A DNA stretch of 64,000 nt. It comes from Pelargonium tetragonum (lineage: Eukaryota; Streptophyta; Magnoliopsida; Geraniales; Geraniaceae). This document shows positions 1 to 13,970 of this stretch, piece by piece. The position numbers and the translations under genes were made by a program. The first letter of the stretch is position 1, and the number at the start of each line of letters is the position of its first letter. The notes below the pieces were generated by a model. That model worked only from the letters and a program-made list of their open reading frames with translations, did no database searches and had not been told where the DNA came from. The stretch spans positions 186,001-250,000 of the forward strand of contig JAYMTL010000002.1 of assembly GCA_036897445.1 (NCBI GenBank). The letters are read 5' to 3'.

Positions 1-470
1 GCTCTTCTTCCTTCCGAACAAATAGAGATGGAGTCCGTAAAGGGAATTTCTTCCTTATGTTCTACAATTTCCTTCTAACTCCAAAGAATTCGTTAACAGT
101 TAAGGTAGAATTCTCGCTCGTGAACTACGTGTTACACTTAATTTAGTTAAAAACCCTTTTTATTACTACAGTCCTGGAACGAAGTGAAGGAGGGAATTGT
201 TATAGGTAATTATAATAGTACATTCATACTCTATAACCCTATCTACTGACCTAGATTTCCTACTCTTTTATTTGTATTAACTTGTTGTTAACTTACTTGA
301 CTTGTAGAAGCTTTCCTTTTTTTACTCTGTATCCTACCTAGACTTTTTTTGTGAGCTAGAACTAATAAATATATACTTGTACTTCTTATCTTATAACCCA
401 GGATAGGGGTCCTCTTACTGCTGTTATGATTCCCTTGGATCTTGGATGTAAGCTAGGGGGCTGTACTATA

Positions 471-490
471 GTATTGTATTGTATTGTATA
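471..490. repeat. GTATT pentanucleotide microsatellite
   Basis: Three GTATT units followed by GTATA, in a T/A/G-skewed stretch (about 460-640) that lacks the homopolymer and palindrome texture of the rest of the window. Confidence 0.8.
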
Positions 491-591
491 ATTGGTATTT
501 ATAAGAAAGTGTTATAGTTATATTATCATAGTATAAGTTTATTGTAATTTACTATACAATTATAATAGATTATAGTATTAGTAAAAGTAGG

Positions 592-604
592 TATATATAT
601 ATAT
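592..604. repeat. AT dinucleotide microsatellite
   Basis: Uninterrupted alternating T/A run of about 13 bases. Confidence 0.8.
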
Positions 605-2802
605 TCTAATAGTATTAGGGCAGTGTTACAGTAGTTAGCTTAAGAAAGCCCTTAAAGTTAGAATTCTATTCTTAGTTGTATTAGTATGTAAGAATTAAGA
701 GTCTTTACTAATCTAGGGCAAGATTTTCATTTGTATAGGAAATATGGATGCAAAACTGGCAAAACACAGAAAAAACCTTACGAGGGTACCTAAACTGAGC
801 GAGGATAAATGTTAACACCAAGCTTTGTAAATACAGTGAGTTACAGGAAGCATACATAATGAAAAAGGTACTAAAGTCCAAAAGTTTATGCGCAAGTAAA
901 GTGGAAAGACTTTCCAACAAATAGGAGTTTCTGGGGTTGTTATAATATACTAAGGAGTACTTTATAAAAATGTCACTCAAGGAGTTAAAAGGCACTTCGG
1001 AACTAAACCGCGTATGCAAATCTTCCCTTGCCGACGAGCGCTAAAAAAAATGTCTCGGAGTCCTTTTGACTTATAGGAAACTTGTAATTTAAATAAGTTC
1101 GTAATTAGTATTTTATTATACGCTTTCAAAAGGTTTACCTTTAATTCTTTTTGAATATCTAGGAGGATCCCTTACTCCTTAGTCTCTACCTTTACCTTTT
1201 TCATAACAAATCCATTGGTAAAACATTTAACCCCCCTTTTTCACGCATCTTAAACCCCTAAAATATTCAAGTAACCTTTATAGATACCGATTTAACGCTG
1301 TTGATATCTTATAATTTGCCGCAGATCCTCAGCTACTTCCTCCGAGGGAAGAGTTAGATTATAGTAATAATAGGGTTTTGCCTTGAAGTAAGCAAGTGAG
1401 TGGGACAATTAAAATGAATTTGGTTCAGAGGTACTAGCTCTAATAAAAAAAGGACTCTTTTTTCTGTTAACTGTACTTTATTCTAAGTAAGTAAAATAAA
1501 AAGCTAGCAAACTACTAAGAAAATCCTTGAGGGATCAGGGCAAACATTACCTAGGAAAGCCTTATCCTTATATAAAAAAGAATAGATACAGGTAACTCTG
1601 TTAACGAAAACTACATAAAATTGACTTCACTAACACAATACACAAAAAGCCCCTACCCTGTAAATTAGGGAACTCTTTAAAACTAAAAACCTGACGGCTA
1701 TACGAAATCCTTTCCAAGCGGAAGTCTTCTTCAAGAACTTGGGAAAAAGGAATTAATATCGCTTAGATAAAGTAGTACGAATCGAACGGGGAACCCTATC
1801 CTTCCTTAATTAGGAAGCGAAAAAAAGTTGTGGGCAGATATTAGCGGACTCCTTTAATAAAGTTCCCATGCGGTAAACTAAAGCCCATTTGAAAGGTAAG
1901 TCCTTGGTTCAAACCACCCGCACAATAAAAAAGAAGTTTAAAAAGGATTTTTGAGATACTTAAGATAGAATTTTTTACTACTAAATTTCTTTGGAGTGTC
2001 AAGCAGTGTTATTTTTGCTTCGAGTTTTTCCACTAAATACAAAGAATACCTGTTCCTAAATCATACATAATTGAATAGCCCACCTTCCCTAAAAGATACC
2101 AAGGAACAGATGCTTTTCGAAATAAAGGGCTTCGCACCTCAGTATCACGCAGCTCAGGAGTGCAACCATATTCCCTGTATGTATCTTCTTTATCCCACAT
2201 GAGGAGACGTCCTGTTAAGAGGGCTCTGTGAAGTCTACCTACCCTTTAATCCAACATAGAAAAGGGTGGCCTGCGCTCTTACCCTGTTTCCTCATTGTTT
2301 CCTTTGTTTACAGACTTCAGAGACCAGAAAAGCGCTAAGGAAAAAACCCATTAATCTCTTCGTGGCTCTAGGCTTATTAGATAAATTTAACCTAAAGATG
2401 CCACTATAATTAAACAGCGCTTGCCATAAAAGCCTTTTTTACTTTAATATAAGGTAGCTAAAACGAGTCACATAAGGCACTTAACCCTTTCTTCGATTAA
2501 ATGTAAATGTACAGTGAATAATTCGGCTTCTATTAATTACCATGCCCTGAAGACTCATGTTAAAAGAGGTCTCTTGGTTATAATCCGGACAAAAAAATAT
2601 ATAGTTAAGGGTAGAATTGCAAAAGATATACCTACCAGTGGGGGTGTTAACAGCCTATATAATTTTAATCATATATCAACAGTCACCGTTAATATGTATT
2701 ATCTATATTTCATTGGATTAACTTGACTTTTAAAAACCATGTTCGGGGCGCTCACTGCAAACTAAACGGAAAATTCTTCTACTATATTCATTCAGGATGC
2801 TC

Positions 2803-2824
2803 ATATATATATATATTTTTTTTT
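2803..2824. repeat. AT microsatellite running into a T tract
   Basis: Alternating AT run of about 14 bases followed directly by nine T residues. Likely replication slippage. Confidence 0.85.
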
Positions 2825-2903
2825 ACTGAATAGTACTTAGAATCTTGAAGTATGTAGACTTTAAATTCTGAGTTAGGATACAAAGTAGAAATAGAATTGC
2901 ATG

Positions 2904-2912
2904 GGGGACCCC
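2904..2912. repeat. G+C palindrome GGGGACCCC
   Basis: Odd-length perfect palindrome in A+T-rich DNA, followed by TTT. Member of the dispersed GGGGNCCC family discussed in the findings. Confidence 0.7.
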
Positions 2913-3193
2913 TTTAGCTTTTGTTGCGCAGTTTAGTAGTATTTAACAAGTACACGATAGTTATTTATCTGAATCTTGTTAGATAATCCTAGACAAAGTA
3001 AATACTGAATAAGACACTGGGTTTACGAACACTTATACTCCCTACCTGATAAAGATAAGGAATCCCACAGTATTATCTTGTTCACATAAGGGTTCCTTGT
3101 GGTATATCCTTTAGTATTTTCGTCAAATTGAGTATAATTCATTTTGATTCCTAAAGCAGCAAAAGCTTGATTTTTAAATTACAAATAGAAAAC

Positions 3194-3217
3194 TTCTGAT
3201 AATCAGAAAGCTTTTTT
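3194..3217 (+). terminator. Hairpin followed by T run
   Basis: TTCTGA pairs with TCAGAA around a three-base loop (3194-3208). After AGC comes a run of six T residues (3212-3217). The form resembles an intrinsic terminator, but the stem is A+T-rich and no gene ends nearby, so a chance hairpin is equally likely. Confidence 0.3.
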
Positions 3218-5820
3218 ATTACTTATTTATTACTAAGAGTACTTTTGATAGTGATAGCACAAAAAAAGACTCACCATGACATGCACTAAAATGACATCTA
3301 AAGTGTGGAAAGTCTCAGAGATATGAATCGTGTTTTAAAATCTCGTAAATTATGGTGTGCTTATACATAGAACGTGTTAGTTATAAATTCATTATCAAGT
3401 GTACTTTATATAGTAACGAGTAACTTCTTGTCTCTTTTGTGTCTCCTTTCTCCTATATTACAGCTTATGTACTAACTCAATAGATAAAGTTAAACGTCTA
3501 GATCTGATGTTAATTCTTCTGTTTTGTTATTAATTCCATTTTAGTTTCTTTTGGTACTTAATTGCTCCCATAAACTATAAATAGGAATAAAGAGGTTCAA
3601 AATAGATAATGAAAAAAGACCCGATAAAGTCATTTTTGTGACATATGAGAGAGTTTAAATGTTATTTCGATCTAAAAAGGGCATACAATCCGTTTATCGG
3701 ATTTATTATAATACGCCATATATTCAATTTAAACCTGTAAAACAATTTCTATATGTTGATTTCTAGCGAACCAAGCCACAAAAGTCTTGAACTCTTGTAA
3801 TTCCCATCCGGGTTAATCTTTCAAAGACCACTTAAAAGTATTTCAGACGAGTTACCTGAATCTCATATTTATTAAATAAGATTTTGAGAACTCTGATATA
3901 AAAAATTGCGGAGAATAAATATAGGATAGCTATAATACATAGTATTTACTAAAACCCTAGAATATTCAGGAGAGATTACTAAAGAAGAATGACGACTAAA
4001 GTGAACCCAATTTTGACTTTTGGACATTAAAAATGAAAAGGAACTTTTACTATTAAAAAGGATAGGAGAAGCTTTAGTGTAAATAAAATTAGCAATCCTT
4101 TATTTAGTCTTTTTTTCTTCCTGCTTGTGTATTTGAGTAGGCCCTTTAATAGCTGAAATGTGAGTTATTATTAAATTCTTGTATTCTGGTCAATAAGGAA
4201 GAGATGAGATATATATTCGAATAATTAGAACCGGTAGTGATTGACAAGGCTTTCTTAAGCTCAAAGACCACGTCCCCAGTCCAGTATACAGCATATAGCT
4301 ATTAAAGCTAGGTAACTCCTATGGAAACCCCACTTTCATAACCCCTTATAGTACTCTCTTGATGATTTCTACCAAAATTTTATATTAATATCTTTCCTGT
4401 TAATCTGCAAGGAAATTTCATAAATAAAAAAGGGACAATTATAACTAGATTTATTTGTCTTACCACACATGAGCCGATTTAGCCAAAAGCTAACTAGAGC
4501 ATAGTAAACAGAAAACTTTTAATCAAAATAGGAGCTCCCTTGACTTGAGCCTAATATCCTTAATATCGGGTATTCACTGTTGCCAAGATAGCACAAAACT
4601 AAAGAAGCTAAATCTAAAAAGTAGGTAAGATTTTTTTAGAAATGTACTGGACTAACTAAGCTACAATTACAATCATAAGCCAAAAGTTTTTTAATAAATA
4701 AACGCTGTCAATTAAAAAGGGTTTACGTCGAATAAAGAAAATCCGAACCTACTTCTCATCAAAACAAAGTTTTTTCCTGGACAAATTTAGGGGGGCTTTA
4801 TACATAAAAAAAATATGTATCTCGGATATTTATCCTATGTTCAGCTTTATAGTTTGAGCTGCTTCTTGAGAGAAAAAACAAGACTTCTATTTTAGGTTTA
4901 ATCCTGTTAAAGATTCTAAATTTTTGAGGTTTTCACTACTATTTACATGATTGTGAATCCATGAACGACCACTTATTAATTAAAAACTTTTAGAACTTAT
5001 GTTATCTTGGTTCATGGCCTATGAGTTCTATAGATTCTGGCTAAACGGTTGCTGTTGGAGCTATTACACATATAGCTTGTAGCCGACAATACTAAATGAT
5101 GAATACCAATCCTATATTAATGTATGGTTATTGTTTAATCCTATTCATTTATATAAAAAATACGATATTCTGCGAAAGCATATGTTCGACCCTCGTTTTT
5201 AACTAGCAAACCCCTAAAACCTTATTTAAAGTATAAGCAAGATTTAGGTTTTTTAAAAGACTTACCCGAGTTTTTCAGGAAGTTGGGTAGATACGAGAGC
5301 CCTACAACAATGTGATATGTCTCGTCATTCCTATCAAAAAATTTTACTAATCGTCGGAGCTTATTAATAAGTTTTTAGAGTGTCTTCAGTAATTTAAGCA
5401 TTCTTGTGGTTTTTCTTTAGTGTAAATCTTATATGTTTGAATCCTATTCCTAGTTGAGTAAGACGATCTCGGATACCACTTATATATTCTATATTCCAAC
5501 TAATACTAAAAATTCGATTGACCTATACGTCCATTTCAAAGTGAATTTTCTTTATAGTTTGGTACTCTATTAAAAACTCCACGAAGCTCTGAACCGGTTT
5601 CTGCTATAGTTCTACCACTTTTTTTAGTACTACTAAAAACTTTCCTATTATACTTAATATGTTGAGAGTAACGGACACCTCGTCTATATTATAAGGTTTA
5701 TAGTCCGGTATACTAAGTTTTAACTTAAAAAAATTTTTTAGTAGGATTTCTTTTATTAAAAAAGCCTTTTTAGGTAACTAATTCTAATTACTCTAGTTTG
5801 TATATTAATTTATAAGCCGT

Positions 5821-5846
5821 GTATTACCTCCCCTGTAATGTAATAC
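5821..5846. repeat. Inverted repeat GTATTAC/GTAATAC
   Basis: Perfect 7-bp arms with a 12-base loop that contains GTAATG, so the right arm overlaps a partial copy of the GTAATGTAAT word seen in the dispersed 15-mer. Confidence 0.5.
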
Positions 5847-6542
5847 CCAAGGGTTCCTTTCGTAGTTTGTAGAGGAACCCCGTGGTAGCGGGAACTTTCT
5901 TCCTAATTCTAAGTTTTTTAGACTTCTTCTTGTTGTATTATCTATCCAAGAATTCTTGTTTCTATATAAAGAACTAGTAAGATAGACCTCGACACCATGA
6001 AAAATATTCTATTTTGAAGTTATTCGTAATAATTTGGATATAGGTCCATGAAAGAAATATCCTTTATTTCATTTTTATACGCTTCGACATGCTATAAAGG
6101 GTCATTATTACAGAATTCTCTTGTTAACCTGGTTGAGTAAGGCAGTCTCGTATTCTAGGCCAATATAACTATCTTCATTTTTTTATTCTTTTCGGGCTAT
6201 ACCATACTACAGAACTTATGGGGTAAGGTATTCGCCAACGTAGTAACTATAAAAAAAATATATATAATAAAAAGGCATGAAACTTTTTAAACAAGGACTA
6301 ACCCCGTGTGTCATATAGGGAGATTTCAATGACTTTTGAATCCATTAAGGCCCAAAGTGGCTACGGTTCTCCGTCTTCTATTTATAGGATTTTTTGTTAA
6401 GTGAATAATTCGAAGAAAGCAAAAAATGAAGGATCTGGACCTACATTTCACAGCTGCTAAACGAAGTCTTTTTATTTTATACAGAGTAAGGAGCCCTTCG
6501 AGTCGTTACAACCCCGAAAAATTTCTTCTTCCTTAGCCTCCT

Positions 6543-6558
6543 TGAGGCATTGAGGCAT
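6543..6558. repeat. 8-bp tandem duplication
   Basis: TGAGGCAT twice with no spacer. A short slippage duplication. Confidence 0.75.
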
Positions 6559-8201
6559 TAAAGCCCTATCCTATACCGTGAAATTTTCTTTTATAAAAAA
6601 AAAGATCTGTAAATTGTTACGCTCTTAATAAGCTCAGGGCACACCCTATTACGCATCACACTAGAGAGATCCCCTAAGAACTTACTTACTATAACAAGAC
6701 AAATCCGTAATATTGCAATTGCAGAGTGGCACCAAACCTCTTGGTTTAATTTAACGAGTACTGCTGCTTTGTTTAATATGGAGCCCAGGCCAAGACTAAT
6801 CTTACTAACTAATAACTAATTTCTTTCTCAAGCATATCTCAGATATACATATAGCCGAGGATACAGCAAAGAGTTTCTTTTATGCTTCTTTATAAACTTA
6901 TAAGCAAGCCTAAATCGGGAGTTTATACTAGTTAACACCTAACGGGCTACCCTTTGCATCTTTAGAAGAATGTCTAGCTACTTGGGGGCAATTCTATATT
7001 AAAGTTCTCCCGTGTAGGTAAGTAACAAAACCCTTAAGTCAATATTAAAACGAGAATCTTAGTTAGACGTGACTCCGAAATTGACTGCTAAGCCTTTTAT
7101 TAAAATGAAACTATTAAACTATAGTAAAGAACTTTAGGCAGGCTCCTACTCAGGCTTTTAGAAACCTTCTAATTAAGAAATACCAAACTTAAAAAGGGGG
7201 GAAATCTTGGGTATGATAGGAATTATTATAAAAGTTCTCCGATTGAGACCTAGGAAAGCTTCTTTAGCTATATTACTATTTACAAGAATTTCTATTATTA
7301 CCAACTAATTGGACTGAGACTTGGCTAAGTGGTTAATTAGTGACAGCTTAAGGTATATTTCAAAATTCGAGCGAAACTCTCCTCAATTCGTTTTATTCTG
7401 TATAATTCAAGTGAAATAGCAGAGTAATCAGTTTAATTAGTTACCTAACTGAGAGGCCACAATCCTGTTTTGACAGAGTAAAGCATTCTTTATTTTTCTT
7501 TTATAATCTTTCTTTTAGAGAGTTCCTTGTGTAGTTAAATAGGATAATACATATGGAAGCCGGGTTCAAACTCTATGTAATATACTGATTTGAGAAGCTA
7601 CTCGAGAACACGGAAGATCCCTACCTTAGGGAGACCCGTATTGCAGGTTCAGTTTATTGAAAATTATGTTAGGAAATCAAAACTTTGAAAATAATAATAA
7701 AAAGCAATTTCATTTTTAATTCGAATTCGGCGGTCACTACAAGCAATCTCCCTTCTTACTTAATATTAAATGGAATCTGTTGCGCTCGTTGCTGAAGTAT
7801 TTTGGGTTTCCTGAAAAAGCGGAACCTCAGTTAGAATAGAACTTTATGTTTCTATAGGAAGGTAGAAACAAGTTATATTGAACTTATTTGACATTTATAA
7901 GGTACTCTTCGGATACGTGTATACAAGACTTGTGGAATAGTATTTAATTACATCGAAAAAGAAGTCTTATCTTTAGGCCTACACTAAGAAAATAGAATTT
8001 CATCTAAAAAAGGCTCTAAAGTAACCCCGTACAAGCTCTAAGGTAAGTCCTTCTTAAGCAAAGTTTTCCTTATGTTCGTACTTTATAAAGAATAAAGAAA
8101 AGGGAGCTCCTAGATAGGAAGATGCGTGTGGGTAATTTTGAGTCCTGTATTGGAAAAGGATTAGTTATTATATAAAAAGAAACTTTAGATTTAACTGCAC
8201 A

Positions 8202-8210
8202 GGGGACCCC
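8202..8210. repeat. G+C palindrome GGGGACCCC
   Basis: Same nine bases as at 2904, here followed by GCGGG and then a T run. Confidence 0.7.
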
Positions 8211-9587
8211 GCGGGTTTTTAATTAATGAGAAAGGGGCCTGAAATTATCCCCAAAAGTTCTGAGCCAAGCCCTTTGGTTTAACAGGACCGAGAAGTATAG
8301 TAGGTAACTCTAAAGTAAAAAACTCTTTTTACTTTTTATTCTAACTCGTATATAAGATATAAGATCAATCCCTAGGAAAGGTTAAGAACTTTTCCTCTCC
8401 TTAGAACACTGGGTAAGTCATAGGTTCTATTTATAGAACAGGAATTCTAAGAAAGTTAGATATAAAATAAGGATTGAATCCCTTTTTCAGCACGAACTCG
8501 GTACAGTCTATTCAAGGAAGGAGGGTACCCTTTTTGCTATATAGGGACACTCCACTCTGATTTGTGCAATAAGCTATATCTTGCCCTTTAATTGTCCCGG
8601 GGTTTGCTTGTAAGTAAAGCTTTTTTAGAATTGTGGTATACTCTTAATTTGGATCAAGTAATACATAAAAAGACTTATTAGAAAATCTCGTTAAATAAGA
8701 AAGTCCTGGCTTAGGAGCTTGCTTTTTCCTGCTTTGGATTAATCCTAGGACTTCCTTGAAAGTACTCCTTAGCTTTTTTGAAAATCCCAATCTATATCTG
8801 ATAAGAGCTGCTGGATCCCTTGGAAAGGGCTTGTGCCTCGGCTTTCATTTTCATTTCGGTTTGGACTATTAAAAGTTATATACGACAATAGCTGAAAAGA
8901 GAGCCGGGTCTACCAAAAGCAAAAAATTCCACAGTTTCTTTCTCTTTTATAAGGTTTCGTGTTATATTTCTTGTATACACTTTGGGTATATAAAAGACCC
9001 TTTTTTACGCGTCTGACTGCAGCCCCTTTTTAAATAAGACTTAAACATTATGGAGAGCCCTTATTGGAAACTCTTTCTGGCGCATATCCTTACAAGGAAC
9101 TCTAGCACCAGTATATCTTCAACACACACCCAGCATGACAAAGGGCCCTATGTTAGATATTACAGGAACTTTTGAGTACAACTGAAAGTATCTAAAAACT
9201 CAAGACTCTACTACAGGGTATGCCGCGGAGATGTCGTATCTACTTATATAAAAAACTCCGGGGAGTACTACTTCCTAATTTATATAAAACTAAAGCAACC
9301 CCTTACTTAACTAGCTACATTCCGCCCTTTGCCGAAGTCTCCATCCTTTATTTTCATATTCAAAAAAAACTAAGTTTTAAACTATAAACTGAAAGAGAAT
9401 ACCCCAAAGCGAACCCTTAGTATTTGAGCGAAGCTAGTAAGTAAAAGTAAACCCATAGGAAAACCCTTACTAATTGAAGAATTCTCCAGAAATTCTTATA
9501 GGACTCTCTAAAAACGGGCTAGTGAAGTACTCTATTCGGAGTTGCTACTTTAGACTGCGTATTTTTTTTAGTGATTTATATGCGCAC

Positions 9588-9595
9588 GGGGACCC
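9588..9595. repeat. G+C palindrome GGGGACCC
   Basis: Eight-base member of the GGGGNCCC family, followed by GG. Confidence 0.6.
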
Positions 9596-11416
9596 GGTAT
9601 TAAAAGTGCAATAGCTTTTTTGATGGATCTGTTACAATTTTCTTATAAAAAGAGAATAAACTAAAAACACCCCTAAGGGATTCCGCAGTTACTGAACCCT
9701 CTCAAAGACAAAGCCTGCCCTCCATCATAATAGGCCAAAAGACTAAGGCGAATCTCCTACCCACGGGAAAGGCTATCAAAAAGGTACTATCTATATGCCA
9801 AGCCTAAAACTCTTAAACTCTTTATGAATTTTATTACATCTAGGAACAGTTGCCACTAGCACAAGCTTTTGTTTATCTAATATACTTTACACCCTCAGGG
9901 CCTGGACAATTATATATGTTTACTCCTTGCTCCTCACGGGAGTCCCCTTGTTTAACAAGTTACCCCTTAGTACTAAAATGACTTACAAAAAAGATAGGGA
10001 CAAAATGCTATCATTCTTAAAAAAATACCAAGGAAAAGGGACGGGACTTTATTAATCTTATCCGCAAGGGGAACTCTAAGTATATTTTGCAAACGCCATA
10101 AGTTAGGAATCCTTTACCGTAATTTTAAGGAGCCCTTACCTTAGAGGTTAGAGGATTCCCTAGACTAAAGTTTATAACGTTTCAGTTACCATATTAGTTC
10201 AAACCGAAAACTCTTTAAGGTTCATACTACTTCAAAAAACAAGAAGCTATCTGACTTATGTTATACACTTGCAAACCCACCTAAGGCACCCTCTATTTTT
10301 TAAATAAAGTGCTTGTGCAATCATGGGTGTTTATAAAAGAGCTAAAACTCAATTAGACTTTGAATTTTTCTGGCAAGGATCGCTTTAAAAAATTCTTGTT
10401 GTATCAATATTAGATACCTATGTATATAATAATTCTTTATCTTCGTACTTTACTAAACTCCTAGGGGAACTGATCAATGAAACGCACCTCTTAAAAGACA
10501 TACGAATTGCACGAACTCTACTTTTAGAATAAAATTCACGTAAATAAAAGTTTTTTCAAAGGATCTTGTTTATAACTAGATACTAATGTTTTTTTTGCCT
10601 TTTATAAACCTATTCCTAGTAGAGAAGATTTTATAAGAGGCCCCAAAAATCTAAGAGAAGAAAAGCCCTTGTTTTAGAAGGAAGTTGTATGTAATTAAAG
10701 TTTAACCCCTTATTGATCAAGTCTTGATTAAATTTCTCTTTTTGTTTTTAAAACTTCCTTGAGAATCTCAAATCTAGGGATATTCTTTACTTTCTGTCTG
10801 TTTCTGAGATCTTCTTGGACCTAGGGCATGTGCCCAGGAGTAACGCTTAGTAGAACACCTCAAAAGAGCCGGTTAAGACTATAAAGTTTCCCCTTTCTTA
10901 TAAATAATGGAAGATTTAAGGAGTATAATTGCTGTTCTAGTGGTGCCGCACTAGGAACGTAAAAATGGGTTTTAATTCCTTAATAAAAGTGGATTTTCTA
11001 AGATAAAACTTCTTAGTTGTAAGACAAAAGGATAACAAATGAAAATTGGGGTTATAAAAAAAGCTTTTATAAACTCCGGTAAATAGGATTCCGATAAAAA
11101 GGAGAAAAATCACACCTCAAATTCCTGTTTATTCGAGCCTTAAGGAAACATTAAAGGGCAATAACTCCTAGATCAAATATTGAAGAGAGACTCCTATGAC
11201 ACTTGAAACTACAAAGACTCGGGATTTTAGATAGTTAATAGACTTTACTATTTTACTAGAAGGGAAACGCCGGTTAGTTAAAAACTTTAGTTTATTAAGT
11301 ATTTGCATTTTTTGAAATTAATACAAACTCATGGCATATCCTTTGTAAAGAAGCTAGAGGAGCCCCGGGTGAGATAAGAGATTTAAATAAAGAAGATTTT
11401 CCCTTTTGCCTTTTGA

Positions 11417-11725
11417 TTGTGTAGAGCACTTATTCTGTATCTTGAGTTGTGTATTCGTAAGGGGTTTATTGTTAAGTTTCACTTAAAATTTTTAGGAGCC
11501 GCTAATTCAAAGAGTTCTCTTTCTGTAACTGGGTGCTTGCTCTACGGATTAAGGGTTTATATTATACAAGGGTTACCCCTATTTCCAAAAAGGGAAGATA
11601 TTCAAATCCAAGGCAACTTTAAGAACAAAGAAAATCTAGTTCTTCTTTTAGGACTCTCAATTAAACCTTCCTCCATCTCCTCTTGGGAAAGACTTTCCCA
11701 AGGCAAGGGGTTTACTTTAAACTAA
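11417..11725 (+). CDS. Hypothetical 102-codon frame, doubtful
   Basis: Among the longest standard-code frames in the window; it would have to start at TTG because no ATG or ribosome-binding-like sequence is present. The product is mixed in character (hydrophobic start LILYLELC, later basic and polar) with no motif I recognise. The codon before the start is TGA. Past its TAA stop the same frame stays free of TGA until 12092, a run of 225 codons in all. Under the standard code this length is expected by chance; the continuation is one of the cases behind the stop-reassignment idea. I assign no function. Confidence 0.12.
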   Translation: MCRALILYLELCIRKGFIVKFHLKFLGAANSKSSLSVTGCLLYGLRVYIIQGLPLFPKREDIQIQGNFKNKENLVLLLGLSIKPSSISSWERLSQGKGFTLN

Positions 11726-13784
11726 TTGACCTATACCCGTCGAGCTCTTTAAAAGGCAGTAATTCTCCAGCAATCTTAAACACTCCTGCTCTTTGTGAAT
11801 TATAGAACTGCTTTACCTTTACAGGGTACTGGGATCCGATAAACGGGTAATGTGGTATTCTACTAATTCTAAGGGGGGGTTTCGATATAAAAGAAACTTG
11901 AAAGTTTTTGTACTTTAAGGCTTACTTAGTAGATATTTTAAAGTCTTTCTTATGATAGGTTAAGCTCATTTTTGTGGAAATATAAATATACCGGTCTTTT
12001 GACACTTCCACAAGTCTTGCTAAGAACTCTCCGGTTTACTAAAATCGACTGGGGTTTTTTAATTAGGAATTCCTTTTTTAAGTATGTGGTTTGACTTGTA
12101 GATTTCTAAAGGGTATAAGAGAATTTTCTAGGTTTGTGTGCGTACTTAAGAGGTTGTACTTTCTAAATTGCTTCATAATTCCAGAATATGAAGCCTGCTA
12201 CAAGTCCCTTAAATTTTATTTATAGTGTGTTGCAAGGGGTCAAAAAAGAACTTTTTAGTTTATTGGCCTGATTTTTGTTAGGGCTTTATTTTAACTTAGG
12301 CTTATATCTAAAAACCAATCCAAAAGAGTGCCTATTATTAGTATTAGTTTAGAATTAGAAAGTGTTCTAGGAGTGTCTATCTCTGAGTTTACTGGCTTAA
12401 GACTTAAGGGCTGCTTTTTGTATAGAGGGACTTCCCCTTATTAAAAATACGTATACTCACTTATATGATTATGATGACTCAAAGACTTTTATATATAGGA
12501 GAATGTATGAGAATTTGGAGGATTTGACATTGTTCGGCAGGGATTCCTAGGAATAGTATAGAATTTACAGACGGATTAAAAGGTATTCTATTTCCTTCTG
12601 TGTTTACTTATCTGATTTTTATAAGGGCTACTGTTTCGTAAACAAAGTTCTGTTATGTTATATACAGCATTAATTGCTTGTAAATTACTAAAACTCGTGA
12701 TCGAATTGCCCCCTTTTATATACTTCTGGTCATACTTACGAGTGCTACTCCTATATAAAAGTAAAGTCGAAAACCAGCTAATAGTTCTGATCTATAAAAA
12801 AGCAGCTCTCGGAAACCCTTATTCCTGAAAATGTGAGGCTAAAGCGGAATTGCGTAATATAAATAGAGACTTTTGATCACTTTCATTATAAATTCAAGGA
12901 AAGCTACTGAATTGAAAAAAAGTAGCTAATTTCATCTTATTTTTCAATATTATTTAGTGTATTTGCTATTTTCTAGCTAGAGAGCTTTGTCTTTCTAAAC
13001 CTAAAGTTGTAGTGGTAACTGTGTATGACTCCTGCTAAGCTAAGGTAAAGTTTTTTAGAGAAGGGAGTTGGGCTTAGAATGGCTGCCGTTTTCTAGTTTT
13101 GGTAAGTGGAAGACAAAGGAGAGTGCCGTATTTACAAATAAAAACTCTTAGAAATTTTATTCACTGTGAAGTAATAATATTCTATTAATGTTGAGATCTA
13201 AATCTAAAGAGTTTCGTTTTCCTAATATTAGTGACAGCTACTTCCTATTTCTTTATATCCTATTGGTCTTAAACCATGCCCATGTTGCTGCTTTTTTTAA
13301 GGTGCTTGGGCTAGTTGCTTCTTTAAAAAGCATTTGGTTGGAAGGAAGTAAGGCCCACGTAGGTGTAAAAGACCCTATTTCAATTTTTATACTAGGGGAT
13401 TCTGAATTTTGAGTCAGATATATACTGTGTAAAGTAATAAAAGTGTAGAATTTGTAGCAGAACGGAATCCCTGGATGGTCAAGTTTTAGATTTCTCCCTT
13501 TTTTCATTTTTTGATAATGTATTCTTATAAAATCCTTTAGAATATTCCATATATTATTTACCCTTTCTCCTAAAGGAAAGCCAAGCCTCTACTAATCTCA
13601 CAAGATATACCTCCCGACTCAGATAAGATAAAAACTCTAACTGAAGGAGCTTTCGGACTTGAGACGCAATTTCTAATTAATTTCTAAAGATGTTCCTTCT
13701 GTCCCCTTACAAATTCAATTTATATCTGATGAGCAGTCAAAGACCCCTATTACTGGATAGGCTAACCCATGTTTTATGGCATCG

Positions 13785-13879
13785 AAATAGCCTTACGATT
13801 TCTTTCTTATTGTAATGAATCAGGTTTTTTTAGTTCTATTTATTTGTAATTCCTTAATCTTTCTTAAGAGTTTCTTTCT
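13785..13879 (+). repeat. 95-bp direct repeat, copy 1
   Basis: Base-for-base identical to 25181-25275, including a run of seven T residues, so it is a recent or conserved duplication and not convergent low complexity. It starts with AAATAGCCTTACGATTTC and ends with AGAGTTTCTTTCT. Similarity stops sharply on the right. On the left, a shared 10-mer ACTGGATAGG lies 23 bases before this copy and 24 bases before the other, which hints at a longer, diverged left edge. It contains no frame of note. It could be a dispersed organellar repeat, a recombination substrate or the remnant of a mobile element; the sequence does not say which. Confidence 0.95.
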
Positions 13880-13952
13880 TGCCTGGAATTTCTAAGTGCT
13901 TATGCAAGTTTTGGTTTTTAAATTGTCATAAAATTTGAATGTAAAGTCAAGT

Positions 13953-13970
13953 ACTGTAAAGACTGTAAAG
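13953..13970. repeat. 9-bp tandem duplication
   Basis: ACTGTAAAG twice with no spacer, about 75 bases right of repeat copy 1. Confidence 0.75.

Larger units (their letters stand above)
1..13784. other. A+T-rich gene desert with short palindromes
   Basis: No gene was recognised on either strand. The sequence is a mosaic of A and T runs, TTTATAAA-like boxes and short GGRNYCC or GGGGNCCC palindromes. A segment around 2100-2350 is richer in G+C and contains no recognisable gene. Standard-code frames of up to about 100 codons occur (for example 708-1019 on the minus strand, with amino acid content dictated by composition) and are within chance expectation. Confidence 0.6.

Noticed and set aside
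708-1019. 103-codon minus-strand frame, the longest in the window
   Set aside because: Length is at chance expectation, amino acids follow base composition, and no motif or ribosome-binding sequence is present.
1868-1925. Possible truncated tRNA with TGCGG/CCGCA acceptor-like ends and GGTTCAAACC
   Set aside because: Only about 54 bases between the arms, no anticodon stem, and the T-stem is out of register.
13188-13507. Overlapping opposite-strand frames of 74 and 84 codons as a gene pair
   Set aside because: They overlap almost fully, neither has a recognisable motif, and both lengths are common by chance here.
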